Below are positions 24,292 to 33,688 of a DNA stretch of 60,043 bases, one piece after another. The stretch covers positions 1-60,043 of the forward strand of contig CADDZH010000017.1 of assembly GCA_902812455.1 (NCBI GenBank), given 5' to 3'. Position 1 is the stretch's first letter. Each line of letters opens with the position of its first letter. This stretch comes from Chloroflexota bacterium. GTDB lineage: Bacteria > Chloroflexota > Ktedonobacteria > Ktedonobacterales > Ktedonobacteraceae. Both the position numbers and the translations under genes were made by a program. The notes under the pieces are model-generated. The model was not told where the DNA came from. It worked only from the letters and a program-made list of their open reading frames with translations, and ran no database searches.

Positions 24292-25836
24292 ATGTACATA
24301 GTAACCGTTGATGAAATGCACGAACTGGAAGTCCGAGCAGACCGTGAATACGGGCTTACCTCGCCAATATTGATGGAAAACGCGGGGAGAAGCGCAGCCG
24401 AAATCCTGGCAGAGCACATTCGAGCGCACCGCTCGCTCGATGGTCTTGAGGTGTTAGTGCTGGTCGGGCCTGGCAATAACGGCGGGGATGGAATGGTGAT
24501 GGCACGCCATCTGGCCGATTGGGGAGCACATATCAGCTCCTATCGCTGGAAAGATGAGCAACTGGCCGTCCACGGGCGAGAGATTCCCGCCGCCGAGACG
24601 CAAAAAGAGCTGGAGAACGTGATCCGGCATGCCGATTACGTGCTCGATGCCCTGCTGGGAACAGGTCATTCCCGGCCTCTTCCCGATAGCATGCGCTCAC
24701 TACTGAGGCGTATGGGGCAGGAGCGCGAGAAGCGGCGTACATTGAAGGTGATAGCCGTCGATCTGCCAACCGGCGTCAATGCCGATACGGGGGAAGTTGA
24801 TCCCGGCACGATTGCCGCCGATATGACGATTACTATGGCCTGCCCTAAACAGGGCTTCTTCTTTTTCCCGGCGCGCGATTACATTGGTGAATTGCAAATT
24901 GCTGACATCGGCTTGCCACCTGAAATGGAGAGCCACCTGACAACCGAAATGCTGACGGGCAGGCTGGTTCATTCCTTGCTGCCCAGGCGCCCATTGAACA
25001 GCAACAAGGGCACTTTTGGCAGGGTCATGCTGTTTTGTGGCTCTCCGCCCTATCCCGGCTCTGCCTACCTGGCGGGAAGCGCTGCCGGGCGCATTGGCGG
25101 GGGATTGATCACGCTGGCTGTAACGCAACAGATGCTACCTATTTATGCCAGCGCATTTCACGAGGCTACTTACGCGCTCCTTCCTCAAGAAAGCGCGGGC
25201 AGCGATGAATGTGTAACCACCCTTATGAAGCACCTGGAAGGATATCGCGTGCTGCTGATGGGTCCGGGGCTGGGCCAGTCAGCGTACATACGCGAAGTTA
25301 TCCTGAAAATCCTGGAGCAACTGCGGGCCATGCCTGCTGGCCAGCGCCCGGCCCTCATTGTCGATGCCGACGGCCTCAACAATCTCTCGGCGCTGGAACG
25401 CTGGTGGACGCTGCTGCCACAGGGAACGGTGATTACGCCCCATCCAGGTGAAATGGGGCGCCTTACCCAGGGCCTGAAAGTCTCCGGCGGTGGCATTGAC
25501 CGCCTGGAACTGGCACGTAGCAAGGCCAGAGAGTGGAACGTGACGCTGGTGCTGAAAGGCGCCTGCACCATTATTACAGAACCGGCAGGGCGGACGCGCA
25601 TTAACTGGACGGCGAATCCGGCGCTGGCCAGCGCCGGGACAGGTGACGTGCTGGCGGGTATGATTGCCGGGTTGCTGGCACAGCATGTGAGTCCCTTCGA
25701 TGCCGCCAGCGCCGCTGTCTACCTGCACACAGCAGCATCCGAGTTGATCAGTGCAGAGATTGGGGACACGGGACTGCTGGCCTCCGATTTATTGCCCGCC
25801 ATACCTCGCGCAATCCTCCAGACCGAAAACTTGTAG
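24292..25836 (+). CDS. nnr: Bifunctional NAD(P)H-hydrate epimerase / ADP-dependent NAD(P)H-hydrate dehydratase
   Basis: 514-aa metabolite-repair enzyme. The N-terminal YjeF epimerase half (~1-215) has MENAGRSAAEIL and GPGNNGGDGMVMARHL. The C-terminal kinase-like dehydratase half (~235-514) has GPGLGQS, TPHPGEMGRL and SAGTGDVLAGMIAG. Together they restore damaged NAD(P)H hydrates. The frame opens at 24244 next to a repeat; ATG 24292 with GGAGAG fits homologues. The stop TAG lies within a repeat D unit (TTGTAGGGGC), so the C-terminus was fixed by the repeat. Confidence 0.92.
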   Translation: MYIVTVDEMHELEVRADREYGLTSPILMENAGRSAAEILAEHIRAHRSLDGLEVLVLVGPGNNGGDGMVMARHLADWGAHISSYRWKDEQLAVHGREIPAAETQKELENVIRHADYVLDALLGTGHSRPLPDSMRSLLRRMGQEREKRRTLKVIAVDLPTGVNADTGEVDPGTIAADMTITMACPKQGFFFFPARDYIGELQIADIGLPPEMESHLTTEMLTGRLVHSLLPRRPLNSNKGTFGRVMLFCGSPPYPGSAYLAGSAAGRIGGGLITLAVTQQMLPIYASAFHEATYALLPQESAGSDECVTTLMKHLEGYRVLLMGPGLGQSAYIREVILKILEQLRAMPAGQRPALIVDADGLNNLSALERWWTLLPQGTVITPHPGEMGRLTQGLKVSGGGIDRLELARSKAREWNVTLVLKGACTIITEPAGRTRINWTANPALASAGTGDVLAGMIAGLLAQHVSPFDAASAAVYLHTAASELISAEIGDTGLLASDLLPAIPRAILQTENL

Positions 25837-25887
25837 GGGCAAGGGGTGGTGTGGACGAGTGGTTGGGGCCTTGCGCTTGCCCTGCTC
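25833..25887. repeat. Repeat D copy
   Basis: 'tgtaggggcaaggggtggtg' to 'ggccttgcgcttgccctgc'. It is closely matched, inverted, at 27833-27893. Its TAG is the nnr stop. Confidence 0.7.
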
Positions 25888-25893
25888 CATTCA

Positions 25894-27036
25894 TTATCCA
25901 GGGACGAAGAAAAAGACGATACAGGCCATGATATAGAGGGCGACGAGCTGGACACCGGCCAGCCAGGATGATTCGCCATCCAGGCTGATGAGCGCGAAGA
26001 GGATGGCAGCCAATCCCAGGATGACCAGCTCCAGGGGGTGAAAGACCATATCAAGGTGCGTGGCAAACAGCAGGCTGGCAAGAACAAGGAAGGGAGCAAC
26101 AAAGGTGGCAACCTGAATTGACGAACCGGCGGCAATAGCCATACTGAGGTCTAAACGGTCTCTGTAGGCAACGAACAACGCGCTTGAATGTTCAGCAGCA
26201 TTGCCAACGATAGGGATGATGACAAGGCCAATAAAGACCTGCGACCATCCGAGTTGTTCAGTGACGGGCCTGATCGCGCCGACGAGGAGCTCGCTATTCC
26301 ATGCAGTGCCAACCGTGGCGATAAGCAAGATCAGGCTGGTCAGCCAGGGTTTTGGAGGAACGCGCTGATCGAGTTCCCTGACATCGGGAGCGCCGCTAAC
26401 GGCCTCCACTTCCTCTTCGCTGGCCGGGTCTGCTGCAGGAGGCGGAGAGTGATGCTTTCCGCGCCTGGTAGGATTACGCCGCTTTGACCGCACGTGAAAA
26501 ATATGCATAGACAGGTACATAACGTAGAGCAGCAGGAGGACGATAGCAATGGCGACGCTGATCGCTTGAATGCGCCCCTGATCCTTGATCACGAGTGTAG
26601 CCGTGAACGGGATCAGCAGGCCGGAAACGGCCAGCACCATCATAACGGAATACCGTCCGGCATCACGAGCATTAAAATATTGTCTTCCCCAGCGCCACCC
26701 GCCAAGGGCAAGAGAGCTGCCAAGGACAAGCAGGGCGTTGCTGATGATCGAGCCGGTGATGGAAGCCTTGACAACTGAAAGCAGGCCTTGCTGGAGCGCA
26801 AAGAGGCCAATGATGATCTCCGGCGCATTGCCGAAGGTTGCGTTGAGCAGGCCACCGGCGATAGGACCAATATAGTATTCCAGGTCTTCGGTAGCGTAGC
26901 CAATGACAGCGGCAAGAGGAATCAGGCTAATAGCTGAACAAATAAAAATGGCCATTTCTTGCCGCGAACCCCAAATCAGATCGATAAGCGGTGCAACAAT
27001 GGCCATTACGAGCAGATAGTAAAGCCAGCGCGGCAT
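25894..27036 (-). CDS. Calcium/proton exchanger, CaCA superfamily (CAX type)
   Basis: 380-aa antiporter with about ten to eleven helices in two homologous halves. The ion-binding alpha motifs are LNATFGNAPEIIIGLFAL (near 85) and PIVGNAAEHSSALFVA (near 285). A charged loop rich in Arg and Glu (~180-225) separates the halves. It exports Ca2+ in exchange for H+. GAGGGAA precedes the ATG. It runs in the same direction as rplI, about 30 nt downstream, so it may be read from the rplI transcript. Confidence 0.88.
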   Translation of the reverse strand: MPRWLYYLLVMAIVAPLIDLIWGSRQEMAIFICSAISLIPLAAVIGYATEDLEYYIGPIAGGLLNATFGNAPEIIIGLFALQQGLLSVVKASITGSIISNALLVLGSSLALGGWRWGRQYFNARDAGRYSVMMVLAVSGLLIPFTATLVIKDQGRIQAISVAIAIVLLLLYVMYLSMHIFHVRSKRRNPTRRGKHHSPPPAADPASEEEVEAVSGAPDVRELDQRVPPKPWLTSLILLIATVGTAWNSELLVGAIRPVTEQLGWSQVFIGLVIIPIVGNAAEHSSALFVAYRDRLDLSMAIAAGSSIQVATFVAPFLVLASLLFATHLDMVFHPLELVILGLAAILFALISLDGESSWLAGVQLVALYIMACIVFFFVPG

Positions 27037-27066
27037 AGCAAGATTCCCTCAGCATTGGCCCCTTGT

Positions 27067-27594
27067 TTACTCAGCCGTGGCTGCTTCTGACTCTTCTGGC
27101 GCTTCTGACTCCGTTTCTGTTTCTGCTTCCGTTGCCGTTGCCGTTTCCCCTTCAGGGATCACATTGACCGTGATCTTCGGCTCAAGCTTCTGTGCGATCT
27201 TGATCGGAACGGTAAAGGTGCCGGTGGTACGAATCGGCGATGGCAAATCGATCATGCGCCGGTCAATCGTAATACCCTCAAGCTCGCGCAGGCCAGCGGC
27301 AATATCCTGGCTGGTGATCGAGCCATAGAGGCGGCCTTGCCTGCCCACCCGCGCTTTGAATGTAAGCGTGACCTGGCTCAGGCGCTCGGCCTGCTGTCGA
27401 TTCTGCTCAGCCTGCTTTTCCAGCCTGCGCTGTTCAGCCGCTATGCGCTGCTGTTGATTTGCCAGCAGCGAAGGGGTCGCTGCTGCTGCCAGCTTGCGCG
27501 GCAGCAAGTAGTTACGAGCATAGCCATTGGCGACATCTTTCAAGTCACCAGCCTTACCGAGACCCTCAACATCTTGTAAAAGAATGATCTTCAT
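27067..27594 (-). CDS. rplI: 50S ribosomal protein L9 with acidic C-terminal extension
   Basis: 175 aa. The N-terminal rRNA-binding domain is typical (MKIILLQDVEGLGKAGDLKDVANGYARNYLLP), followed by the long connecting helix and the C-terminal domain. Ordinary L9 is near 148 residues. The last ~27 residues are an extra Glu/Thr/Ala tail (EAETETESEAPEESEAATAE). AGGAG lies 9 nt before the ATG. The gene stands apart from the usual rpsF-ssb-rpsR cluster and just downstream of tRNA-Thr. Confidence 0.95.
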   Translation of the reverse strand: MKIILLQDVEGLGKAGDLKDVANGYARNYLLPRKLAAAATPSLLANQQQRIAAEQRRLEKQAEQNRQQAERLSQVTLTFKARVGRQGRLYGSITSQDIAAGLRELEGITIDRRMIDLPSPIRTTGTFTVPIKIAQKLEPKITVNVIPEGETATATEAETETESEAPEESEAATAE

Positions 27595-27649
27595 CTAAAA
27601 AACTCCTCGTTGTTTTTCATGAGAGGCATGGCACTATAATAAAATATAA

Positions 27650-27720
27650 GCCGACGAAGGGACTCGAACCCCCAACAGCCGCTTTACAAAAGCGGTGCTC
27701 TACCATTGAGCTACGTCGGC
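27650..27720 (-). tRNA. tRNA-Thr (anticodon UGU)
   Basis: Full cloverleaf on the minus strand: acceptor stem GCCGACG/CGTCGGC, D arm GCTC-AATGGTA-GAGC, anticodon stem CCGCT/AGCGG with loop TTTGTAA (anticodon TGT), and T arm with TTCGAGT. The CCA end is not encoded. A TATAGT -10-like box lies just upstream. It precedes rplI by 55 nt. Confidence 0.95.
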
Positions 27721-27832
27721 ACGTCATTACTATACCACAACTGTCAAGGATGGTGCCAGCGTTGAGGGCCACAGGTACGCCATCCGGTTGCTGGTGTGCG
27801 TTTTTGGAGAGGCATTGTGATAGGCGAAGAGG

Positions 27833-27893
27833 AGGGCAAGCACAAGGCCCCCACACCACCTCACTCCACTCCTTGCCCCTACAGGCTCTGGGA
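27833..27893. repeat. Repeat D copy (inverted relative to 25833)
   Basis: 'gagggcaagcacaaggcccc' ... 'ccttgcccctacagg'. The interval 27721-28039 contains this repeat plus a short 'cctgcccctgtaaagcgcc' piece similar to the start of the window. No gene is seen. Confidence 0.7.
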
Positions 27894-28039
27894 TCGGTTT
27901 CCAGGCGGGTCCACGTAAAAACCTGCCCCTGTAAAGCGCCCGGAACCCTGTTTGCCCTACAGTTATGCCAGGTGATAGAATGAATAAATACTCTGGATAG
28001 GAAGGCAGAGCAGAGCGGGGAGGAGAAACGGATAAATAT

Positions 28040-30181
28040 ATGCATCAGAATGTGACAGTTGCTCCATCTCTTTCGGACCTGGATCGACCTGATCTCTATA
28101 TAAATCGCGAGCTGAGCTGGGTAGAGTTTAACCGGCGCGTCTTTGAGGAGGCGCAGGATGAGCGCCATCCCCTGTTGGAGCGGGTGAAGTTTCTTTCGAT
28201 CTTCGATACCAACCTTGACGAATTTATCATGATCCGCGTGGCTGGCCTCAAAGACCAGCTTGCGGCCCATCTCAGCACGCTCAGTCCCGATGGTTTGACG
28301 GCGGAACAGCAATTGGCGGCAGTACGAGAGCGCTTAGGGCCGCTGATCCAGGATGTTCACCAGTACTGGCGCAATACCCTGATGCCTTTGCTGGCGGAGC
28401 AGCATATCCATATCCTGAATTACGAGCAACTCGACGACGTGCAGCGCGCCGCCATGCAATCCTACTTCGAGCGCGAGATTTTCCCGGTGCTGACTCCCCT
28501 GGCAGTTGATCCAGGCCATCCATTCCCGCTCATCTCCAATCGCAGCCTGAACCTGGCCGTCGTGATTACCGATCCGGTCTATGGCGAGCGCTTTGCGCGC
28601 GTGAAAGTTCCACCGGCCCTGCCTCGCCTCTTACCTGTGCCTGTCTCTCCTGGCAACGCGCAAACTGCTGCCTTTGTCTGGATCGAGCAGGTGATCGCTG
28701 CTCACCTCAGCATGCTCTTCCCCGGCTTCGATGTCTGGGAATCGTATCCTTTTCGCGTCCTGCGCGACGCTGACATTGAATTGCAGGAAGACGAGGCCTC
28801 CGACCTGCTCGAGTACATCGAGCAGGAAGTGCGGGAGCGCCGCTTCGGCTCGGTCGTCGATCTCGCGGTCAACCCATCCATGCCGCTACGCATTCGCAGC
28901 CTGTTGCTCGATAACCTAGAGATCACTGCCAACGACCTGACGGTTATCGATGGGCCACTCGGCATCGGCGCTGTGTTGGAGCTGTATAATCTGGATCGGC
29001 CAGACCTTAAAGATCCACCGTTCACGCCGCGCACGCCGCCCGCGCTGCGCAAAGAGCAAAACCTGTTTGATGAAATCCGGCAGCACGATATTGTGCTGCA
29101 TCATCCTTACGATAGTTTCAACTCGGTGATCGAGTTTATTCATGCTGCTGCCCACGACACCAATGTCCTGGCCATCAAGCAGACATTGTATCGCGTGGGC
29201 ACAAATGCCCCGGTAGTAGCCGAGCTCCTGGATGCAGTAGAGCATGGTAAGCAGGTTGCGGTGCTTGTGGAGTTGAAGGCGCGTTTCGACGAAGAGAACA
29301 ATATTGAATGGGCCAGGGCATTGGAGCGCGCAGGCGTACACGTCGTCTACGGGCTTGTTGGCCTGAAAACCCATGCGAAGGTAGCTCTGGTCGTGCGCAG
29401 AGAGGACGATGGATTGCGCCGCTATGTCCACCTTGGCACGGGCAACTACAATGCAACGACGGCGCGCACCTACGAAGACCTCTGTCTCCTTACCTGCCAT
29501 CCCGATATCGGGGCAGACGTGACCGACCTGTTTAACCTGCTCACAGGCTACTCGCGCCAGCAATCCTACCGCAAATTGCTGGTAGCGCCGATGTCCCTCA
29601 GGCGCAGCCTTACAGAACGTATCGAGCGCGAGATCCGCGTGCAAGAGCAATATGGCACAGGCCGCCTGATCTTCAAAATCAATGCGCTGGTTGACCCGGA
29701 GATCATTCACCTGCTTTACCGGGCTTCGCAGGCAGGGGTCAACATCGACCTCATAGTGAGAGGTATATGTTGTTTGCGCCCCGGTGTGGCCGGAGTGAGC
29801 GAGAATATTCGCGTGCGCAGCATCGTGGGGCGTTTCCTGGAACACAGCCGCATCTACTACTTTAGCAATAACGGGAATGAGGAGCTGTACCTGGGGAGCG
29901 CCGATCTGATGCCTCGTAATCTCAATGGACGGGTCGAGACGCTATTCCCCGTTGAAGACCCTGTACTGCGAGATGCTATCCGCGACCACATATTACAGAG
30001 CCTGCTCGCGGATACGGTCAACGCCCGCGAGCTATTGCCCGATGGCTGCTACATCCGTGTACGGCCCGAACCGGGTGAGGAGCTCTTCGATAGCCAGGAC
30101 TGGTTCATCTCGCACCCCTTGCTCGAGCCGCGTCCAGATGGCAACGGCACTGCGACGAGCGCCCTGCCATCTGGCTCCTGA
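28040..30181 (+). CDS. ppk1: Polyphosphate kinase 1
   Basis: 713-aa enzyme that makes polyphosphate from ATP at the membrane. The N domain starts PDLYINRELSWVEFNRRV and FDTNLDEFIMIRV. The active site includes LVGLKTHAKVALVVRRE (the autophosphorylated His), YVHLGTGNYNATTARTYEDL and RFLEHSRIYYF (the second His). Normal length. GGAGGAG lies about 15 nt before the ATG. It is monocistronic between repeats. A long antisense open frame inside it is a shadow. Confidence 0.95.
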   Translation: MHQNVTVAPSLSDLDRPDLYINRELSWVEFNRRVFEEAQDERHPLLERVKFLSIFDTNLDEFIMIRVAGLKDQLAAHLSTLSPDGLTAEQQLAAVRERLGPLIQDVHQYWRNTLMPLLAEQHIHILNYEQLDDVQRAAMQSYFEREIFPVLTPLAVDPGHPFPLISNRSLNLAVVITDPVYGERFARVKVPPALPRLLPVPVSPGNAQTAAFVWIEQVIAAHLSMLFPGFDVWESYPFRVLRDADIELQEDEASDLLEYIEQEVRERRFGSVVDLAVNPSMPLRIRSLLLDNLEITANDLTVIDGPLGIGAVLELYNLDRPDLKDPPFTPRTPPALRKEQNLFDEIRQHDIVLHHPYDSFNSVIEFIHAAAHDTNVLAIKQTLYRVGTNAPVVAELLDAVEHGKQVAVLVELKARFDEENNIEWARALERAGVHVVYGLVGLKTHAKVALVVRREDDGLRRYVHLGTGNYNATTARTYEDLCLLTCHPDIGADVTDLFNLLTGYSRQQSYRKLLVAPMSLRRSLTERIEREIRVQEQYGTGRLIFKINALVDPEIIHLLYRASQAGVNIDLIVRGICCLRPGVAGVSENIRVRSIVGRFLEHSRIYYFSNNGNEELYLGSADLMPRNLNGRVETLFPVEDPVLRDAIRDHILQSLLADTVNARELLPDGCYIRVRPEPGEELFDSQDWFISHPLLEPRPDGNGTATSALPSGS

Positions 30182-30202
30182 TCCTTCCACATGAACATGC
30201 CG

Positions 30203-30240
30203 TAGGGGCGGGAGCGGTGGTGGCGCTTGCGCCGCCCTCG
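30203..30240. repeat. Repeat D copy
   Basis: 'gtaggggcgggagcggtggt' followed by 'ggcgcttgcgccgccctcg', between the convergent ppk1 and LysM-CHAP genes. It has internal symmetry (ggcgc...gcgcc). Confidence 0.7.
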
Positions 30241-30254
30241 TCACCTAAATTGAA

Positions 30255-30968
30255 TCAAAACGTGATAAACGTTACGCCGGGGCCGGGGTAAAACTGCACA
30301 TATGTCACCTCCCAGTAATAGGGCCACCAGTTCATATTGCTGGCGATGACATCCCCATTGCCCAAAACCCGCTCGACAACCGCCACGTGGCCATAGCCAT
30401 ACGCTCCCTGCACCCACGGCTGCAGGTCCACAATCGCTCCCACCGATGGAGAACTGGACACGTGCCAGTGGTAATCGTAGGCGCGGGCCGTCCATTGCCA
30501 GGCATCCGCATTGGTTGTCCAGGGGACATAGACGCCATGCAACTGGTAGTAACGCTGGGCAGCCCACCACGTGCATTGCCCATAGGGGAAATAGTTGCCT
30601 GTCCCTCGCGCCGGAGCCGGGCCCTGACTCGGCGAACCGGAGTGGGCCCCTGGAATGCACACGATCTGATCCACATAGATCAGGTTAGGATTCCTGATGT
30701 GGTTGTACGAGGCAAGCTGCTGCCACGTCGTCCCGTAATGGGCAGCAATCGCGCTAAGCGTGTCGCCGCTCACGACCGTATAAGCATGGTCTCCACTCGA
30801 GCAGGGAGACTTGGCAAATGCCCCAAATAGCTGCTGGCCAACTATCCCTCCCAGCACCACCAACCCGATCATTACCAGCACGCAGGCATGCCCCAAAATA
30901 AGACTTGCGACTCGATGTTGTTGAAAATACTGCCAGATTCGCTGGTGTTTGCGCATTTGCACGTTCAT
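30255..30968 (-). CDS. Membrane-anchored LysM-CHAP cell wall protein
   Basis: 237 aa. Transmembrane helix at ~21-44, LysM at ~63-106 ([19 protein letters not shown]...[11 protein letters not shown]) and a CHAP domain at ~120-235 ([17 protein letters not shown] with the catalytic Cys; GHVAVVERV with His; [12 protein letters not shown] at the end). It probably binds and cuts peptidoglycan. The frame opens at GTG 31031 without a ribosome-binding site; ATG 30968 has AGGAGAGG 6 nt upstream and is preferred. It is a paralogue of the CHAP protein at 14600. Confidence 0.85.
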   Translation of the reverse strand: MNVQMRKHQRIWQYFQQHRVASLILGHACVLVMIGLVVLGGIVGQQLFGAFAKSPCSSGDHAYTVVSGDTLSAIAAHYGTTWQQLASYNHIRNPNLIYVDQIVCIPGAHSGSPSQGPAPARGTGNYFPYGQCTWWAAQRYYQLHGVYVPWTTNADAWQWTARAYDYHWHVSSSPSVGAIVDLQPWVQGAYGYGHVAVVERVLGNGDVIASNMNWWPYYWEVTYVQFYPGPGVTFITF

Positions 30969-31180
30969 TCGCCTCTCCTCTTCTAGCTGATCTTCTAGCC
31001 AATCGATGAGCGTGAGACATCGTTTGTCCACACTTCAAATAAATGGCGGTCAATCTGGATATTAGCGCATCAGTAGGAAAAGGCAGGGTGAAATTGGATG
31101 AGACATAGGAGAAAAGGACTAAACAAAAAGAAACATCTTAACCAAGAGTGCCTGCATCATGGGAAGACGAATGCTTCCAT

Positions 31181-31342
31181 CATGTCATGCTGAGCGAAGC
31201 GAAGGATCTAAGCCGATCGACAGAGATCCTTCGCGGAGTTTACCCTGAGCGAAGCGAACGGGCTCAGGATGACCAGTATTGTCGATCTTGGTTGGTAAAA
31301 ATCATCATCGCGGCGCAGGGCGCGATAAATCGGGCCCCTACG
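31181..31342. repeat. Repeat A copy (31181-31273) and repeat B copy (31314-31342)
   Basis: catgtcatgctgagcgaagcg...ctcaggatgacc is family A, followed by 'gcgcgataaatcgggccc' and 'ctacg' of family B. Apart from these, the 369-nt interval 30969-31337 has no recognisable gene. The B copy contributes the stop codon of the ClC gene. Confidence 0.75.
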
Positions 31343-33323
31343 ATTCTTTGGAGCTGGCCTGCTGGGCTGCCTCGGATTGTACCTCCGGCTCGGTATCTGG
31401 TATTTCGAGCTGGCGAGTGATCTGTGGTTTGGCGGGCGGCCGGCCTGGCGTAAAGAGGCGTATGCGCAAGACGCGCTCGCGGCGACGTTCTTCTTCCAGA
31501 TTGCGTACCCTGGCTTTCAGTACGTCATCGAAGGAGATCATGCCCACCAGCTTACGCTCTTCCCGATCGACGACGGGGAAGCGTGTGTAGCCGGTGGCTG
31601 CCATGCGATTGACGACGACGCGCAATGGTTCATCAGCATAGGCTACGACGGGGTGAGATTTCACCAGTTCGGCGAGCGGGTATTCTTTACCAGAGATTGA
31701 TTGTTCTTGCAGGAGCTTTTGCAAGTCCCTGCGGGTGACGACGCCCAGCAAGTGCGCATCGGCATCTATGACGGGGAAGAGATGCTGGCCGCGCACCCTG
31801 TTCTCGTTGTTGAAGGATTGAGCAAGCTCTTTCTGAGAAACATTGGCGGGGAAGGCCAGGACGTTGGTGCGCATGACCTCGCGCACGAAGATCACCTCCA
31901 GGGGATCAACAGCATATTCGCGGCTCAAATGATAGCCGCGCCGGCTGACCTTCTCGGTGAGGATGGAGCGGCGCATGACGAGGACGGTGAAGCCATGGGC
32001 GATGACGACTGCCACGAGCATTGGCAGCAGGACGTTGACATCGTGGGTCAGTTCCAGCACGAAGATAATGCCGGTGAAGGGAGAGCGCATGGTGCCGCCG
32101 AGGACAGCGCCCATGCTGATCAAGGGCCAGAAGCCCGCGCCCTCGTTGGGCAGAATCATAGATTCGAGGCCACCGAGCGCGCCACCCATCATCAGGAGCG
32201 GGGCCAGGACGCCACCGGATGTGCCGGAACCGAGCGAGATGGCCCAGATGGCGGACTTGACGATCAGGATACCCAGGATGATCTGGGCGGTAAAGTTGCC
32301 CTGGAGCAGCTTGCCAATGGTATCGTATCCCACACCAAGCGCCTGCGGGAAGATCAGGCCGCCAACGCCGATGAAGACGCCACCAATGGCTGGCCACCAC
32401 ATCCAGTGAATGGGTAAACGGCGGAAGCCATCTTCCGCAGCGTAGACCGCGATGGTGAGCAGCGCTGAGAGGGCGCCGGCCAGCAGGCCGACGAGGAGAC
32501 AGCCGGCCAGTCCCTCAGGGCCGATAAAAAGCGGGTGAGGGGGCACGGGAAAGAGCGGCCCTGGGCCAATAATGTAACGCCTCATGCCCGCAGCGGCGGC
32601 ACTTGCCAGGGCTACAGGGATGAGGCTGCGCGGCTTCCACTCGAAGAGCAGCAGTTCAACGGCCAGCAAAACGGCGGCGACCGGAGAGGCGAACGTAGCC
32701 GACATGCCGCCCGCCGCGCCTGCGACAAGCAAGGTTTTGCGCTCGGCGCTGGAAAGATGAAAGAACTGGGCGATCATTGAGCCAAAAGCGCCGCCGGTCA
32801 TAATGATCGGGCCTTCAGCGCCGAACGGCCCACCGGTACCAATAGAGATGGCAGAGGATAGCGGTTTCAGGATAGCGACTCTGGGACTGACTTTGCTGCC
32901 ATTGATAAGAATGGCCTCGATAGCCTCAGGAATACCGTGCCCGCGAATGCGCTCGGAGCCGTAGCGAGCCATAACGCCTATGACGAGCGCTCCGATGACG
33001 GGCACGAGGATTTCAAATGGGCCAAGCTTATTACCGACCGGCGAGACAAGGGCGGTACTCAGGCGACCGAAGAAAAATAAGTTGGTGAAGAAGCCAATGA
33101 GCCGCAGGAGGATCAGGGCAATAAATGCGCTCAGCACGCCGATGAACAGGGCGAGGATCGATATGAGAACTGTGCGTGGGGCGGTGGTGAAATCGCCCAG
33201 CCTGCCGGTTTCCTCGTCAGGGCCGAGGCGATTGAGCGCCAGGAGAATTTTTTGCCAGAGATTTTCTTTTGATGGCGGCTTTGGAATAGTATTTTCCTCT
33301 TTACTTGCTCCTGTTTTGATCAA
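31338..33323 (-). CDS. ClC-type chloride channel/transporter with C-terminal CBS pair
   Basis: 661-aa protein. The ClC membrane domain (~50-450) has GTGGPFGAEGPI near 165 and GSGTSGGVLAPLL near 370, the anion-pore signatures. The usual Lys/Arg before EGP is Ala here (GAEGP). Two CBS domains follow (~475-600: VREVMRTNVLAFP, DAHLLGVVTRRDLQ, YTRFPVVD), which could sense adenine nucleotides, and then a basic tail. The start is TTG with AAGGGAG 8 nt upstream. The stop TAG lies in a repeat B copy. Confidence 0.9.
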   Translation of the reverse strand: MIKTGASKEENTIPKPPSKENLWQKILLALNRLGPDEETGRLGDFTTAPRTVLISILALFIGVLSAFIALILLRLIGFFTNLFFFGRLSTALVSPVGNKLGPFEILVPVIGALVIGVMARYGSERIRGHGIPEAIEAILINGSKVSPRVAILKPLSSAISIGTGGPFGAEGPIIMTGGAFGSMIAQFFHLSSAERKTLLVAGAAGGMSATFASPVAAVLLAVELLLFEWKPRSLIPVALASAAAAGMRRYIIGPGPLFPVPPHPLFIGPEGLAGCLLVGLLAGALSALLTIAVYAAEDGFRRLPIHWMWWPAIGGVFIGVGGLIFPQALGVGYDTIGKLLQGNFTAQIILGILIVKSAIWAISLGSGTSGGVLAPLLMMGGALGGLESMILPNEGAGFWPLISMGAVLGGTMRSPFTGIIFVLELTHDVNVLLPMLVAVVIAHGFTVLVMRRSILTEKVSRRGYHLSREYAVDPLEVIFVREVMRTNVLAFPANVSQKELAQSFNNENRVRGQHLFPVIDADAHLLGVVTRRDLQKLLQEQSISGKEYPLAELVKSHPVVAYADEPLRVVVNRMAATGYTRFPVVDREERKLVGMISFDDVLKARVRNLEEERRRERVLRIRLFTPGRPPAKPQITRQLEIPDTEPEVQSEAAQQASSKES

Positions 33324-33409
33324 TGCGTGCTCCCTTACGTGCGGCTCAGTCTGTGTCGTATTACGATATAAATATAGCGAAAATGGGGAAGCTTGTCAAT
33401 TTGAGTCTC

Positions 33410-33650
33410 CGCATGGGGCGATCACAAGGGCACAAAGAGAGATGGGCAACCCTTGCGGTCGTCCTGGCAAACAGGCGGGCGACCATAAAGGCACACCGCT
33501 CCGCTCCACATCCGCTCTCGCCCCTACGATAGACGCCATGCCGCTTGTCGAGCGGATTGAGGAAGGGTCATTCTCACCCCCTGTCCCTACGGGGACGACC
33601 CAGGTCGTCATTCCCTCACGAATGGGAAAATTCTGTAGGGACAGGGGGTC
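33410..33650. repeat. Repeat block with a 14-bp terminal inverted repeat
   Basis: The 365-nt gap between thiN and ClC holds no gene. It contains a D-like block (33415-33532, ending 'ctctcgcccctacgata') and a separate 72-bp unit. The latter is bounded by ccccctgtccctac (33577-33590) and its exact inverse (33635-33648), with inner hairpins acgac/gtcgt and ttccc/gggaa. Confidence 0.7.
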
Positions 33651-33688
33651 TCAAACCCCTACCCTTGTGAAGCGGGCGCGAGCGGGAG

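Noticed and set aside
28916..29845. 309-codon open frame antisense to ppk1
   Set aside because: The opposite strand encodes invariant PPK1 motifs; this frame has no recognisable protein features.
31701..32417. 238-codon acidic open frame on the plus strand
   Set aside because: It is a mirror of the ClC coding sequence, with composition explained by the opposite strand.
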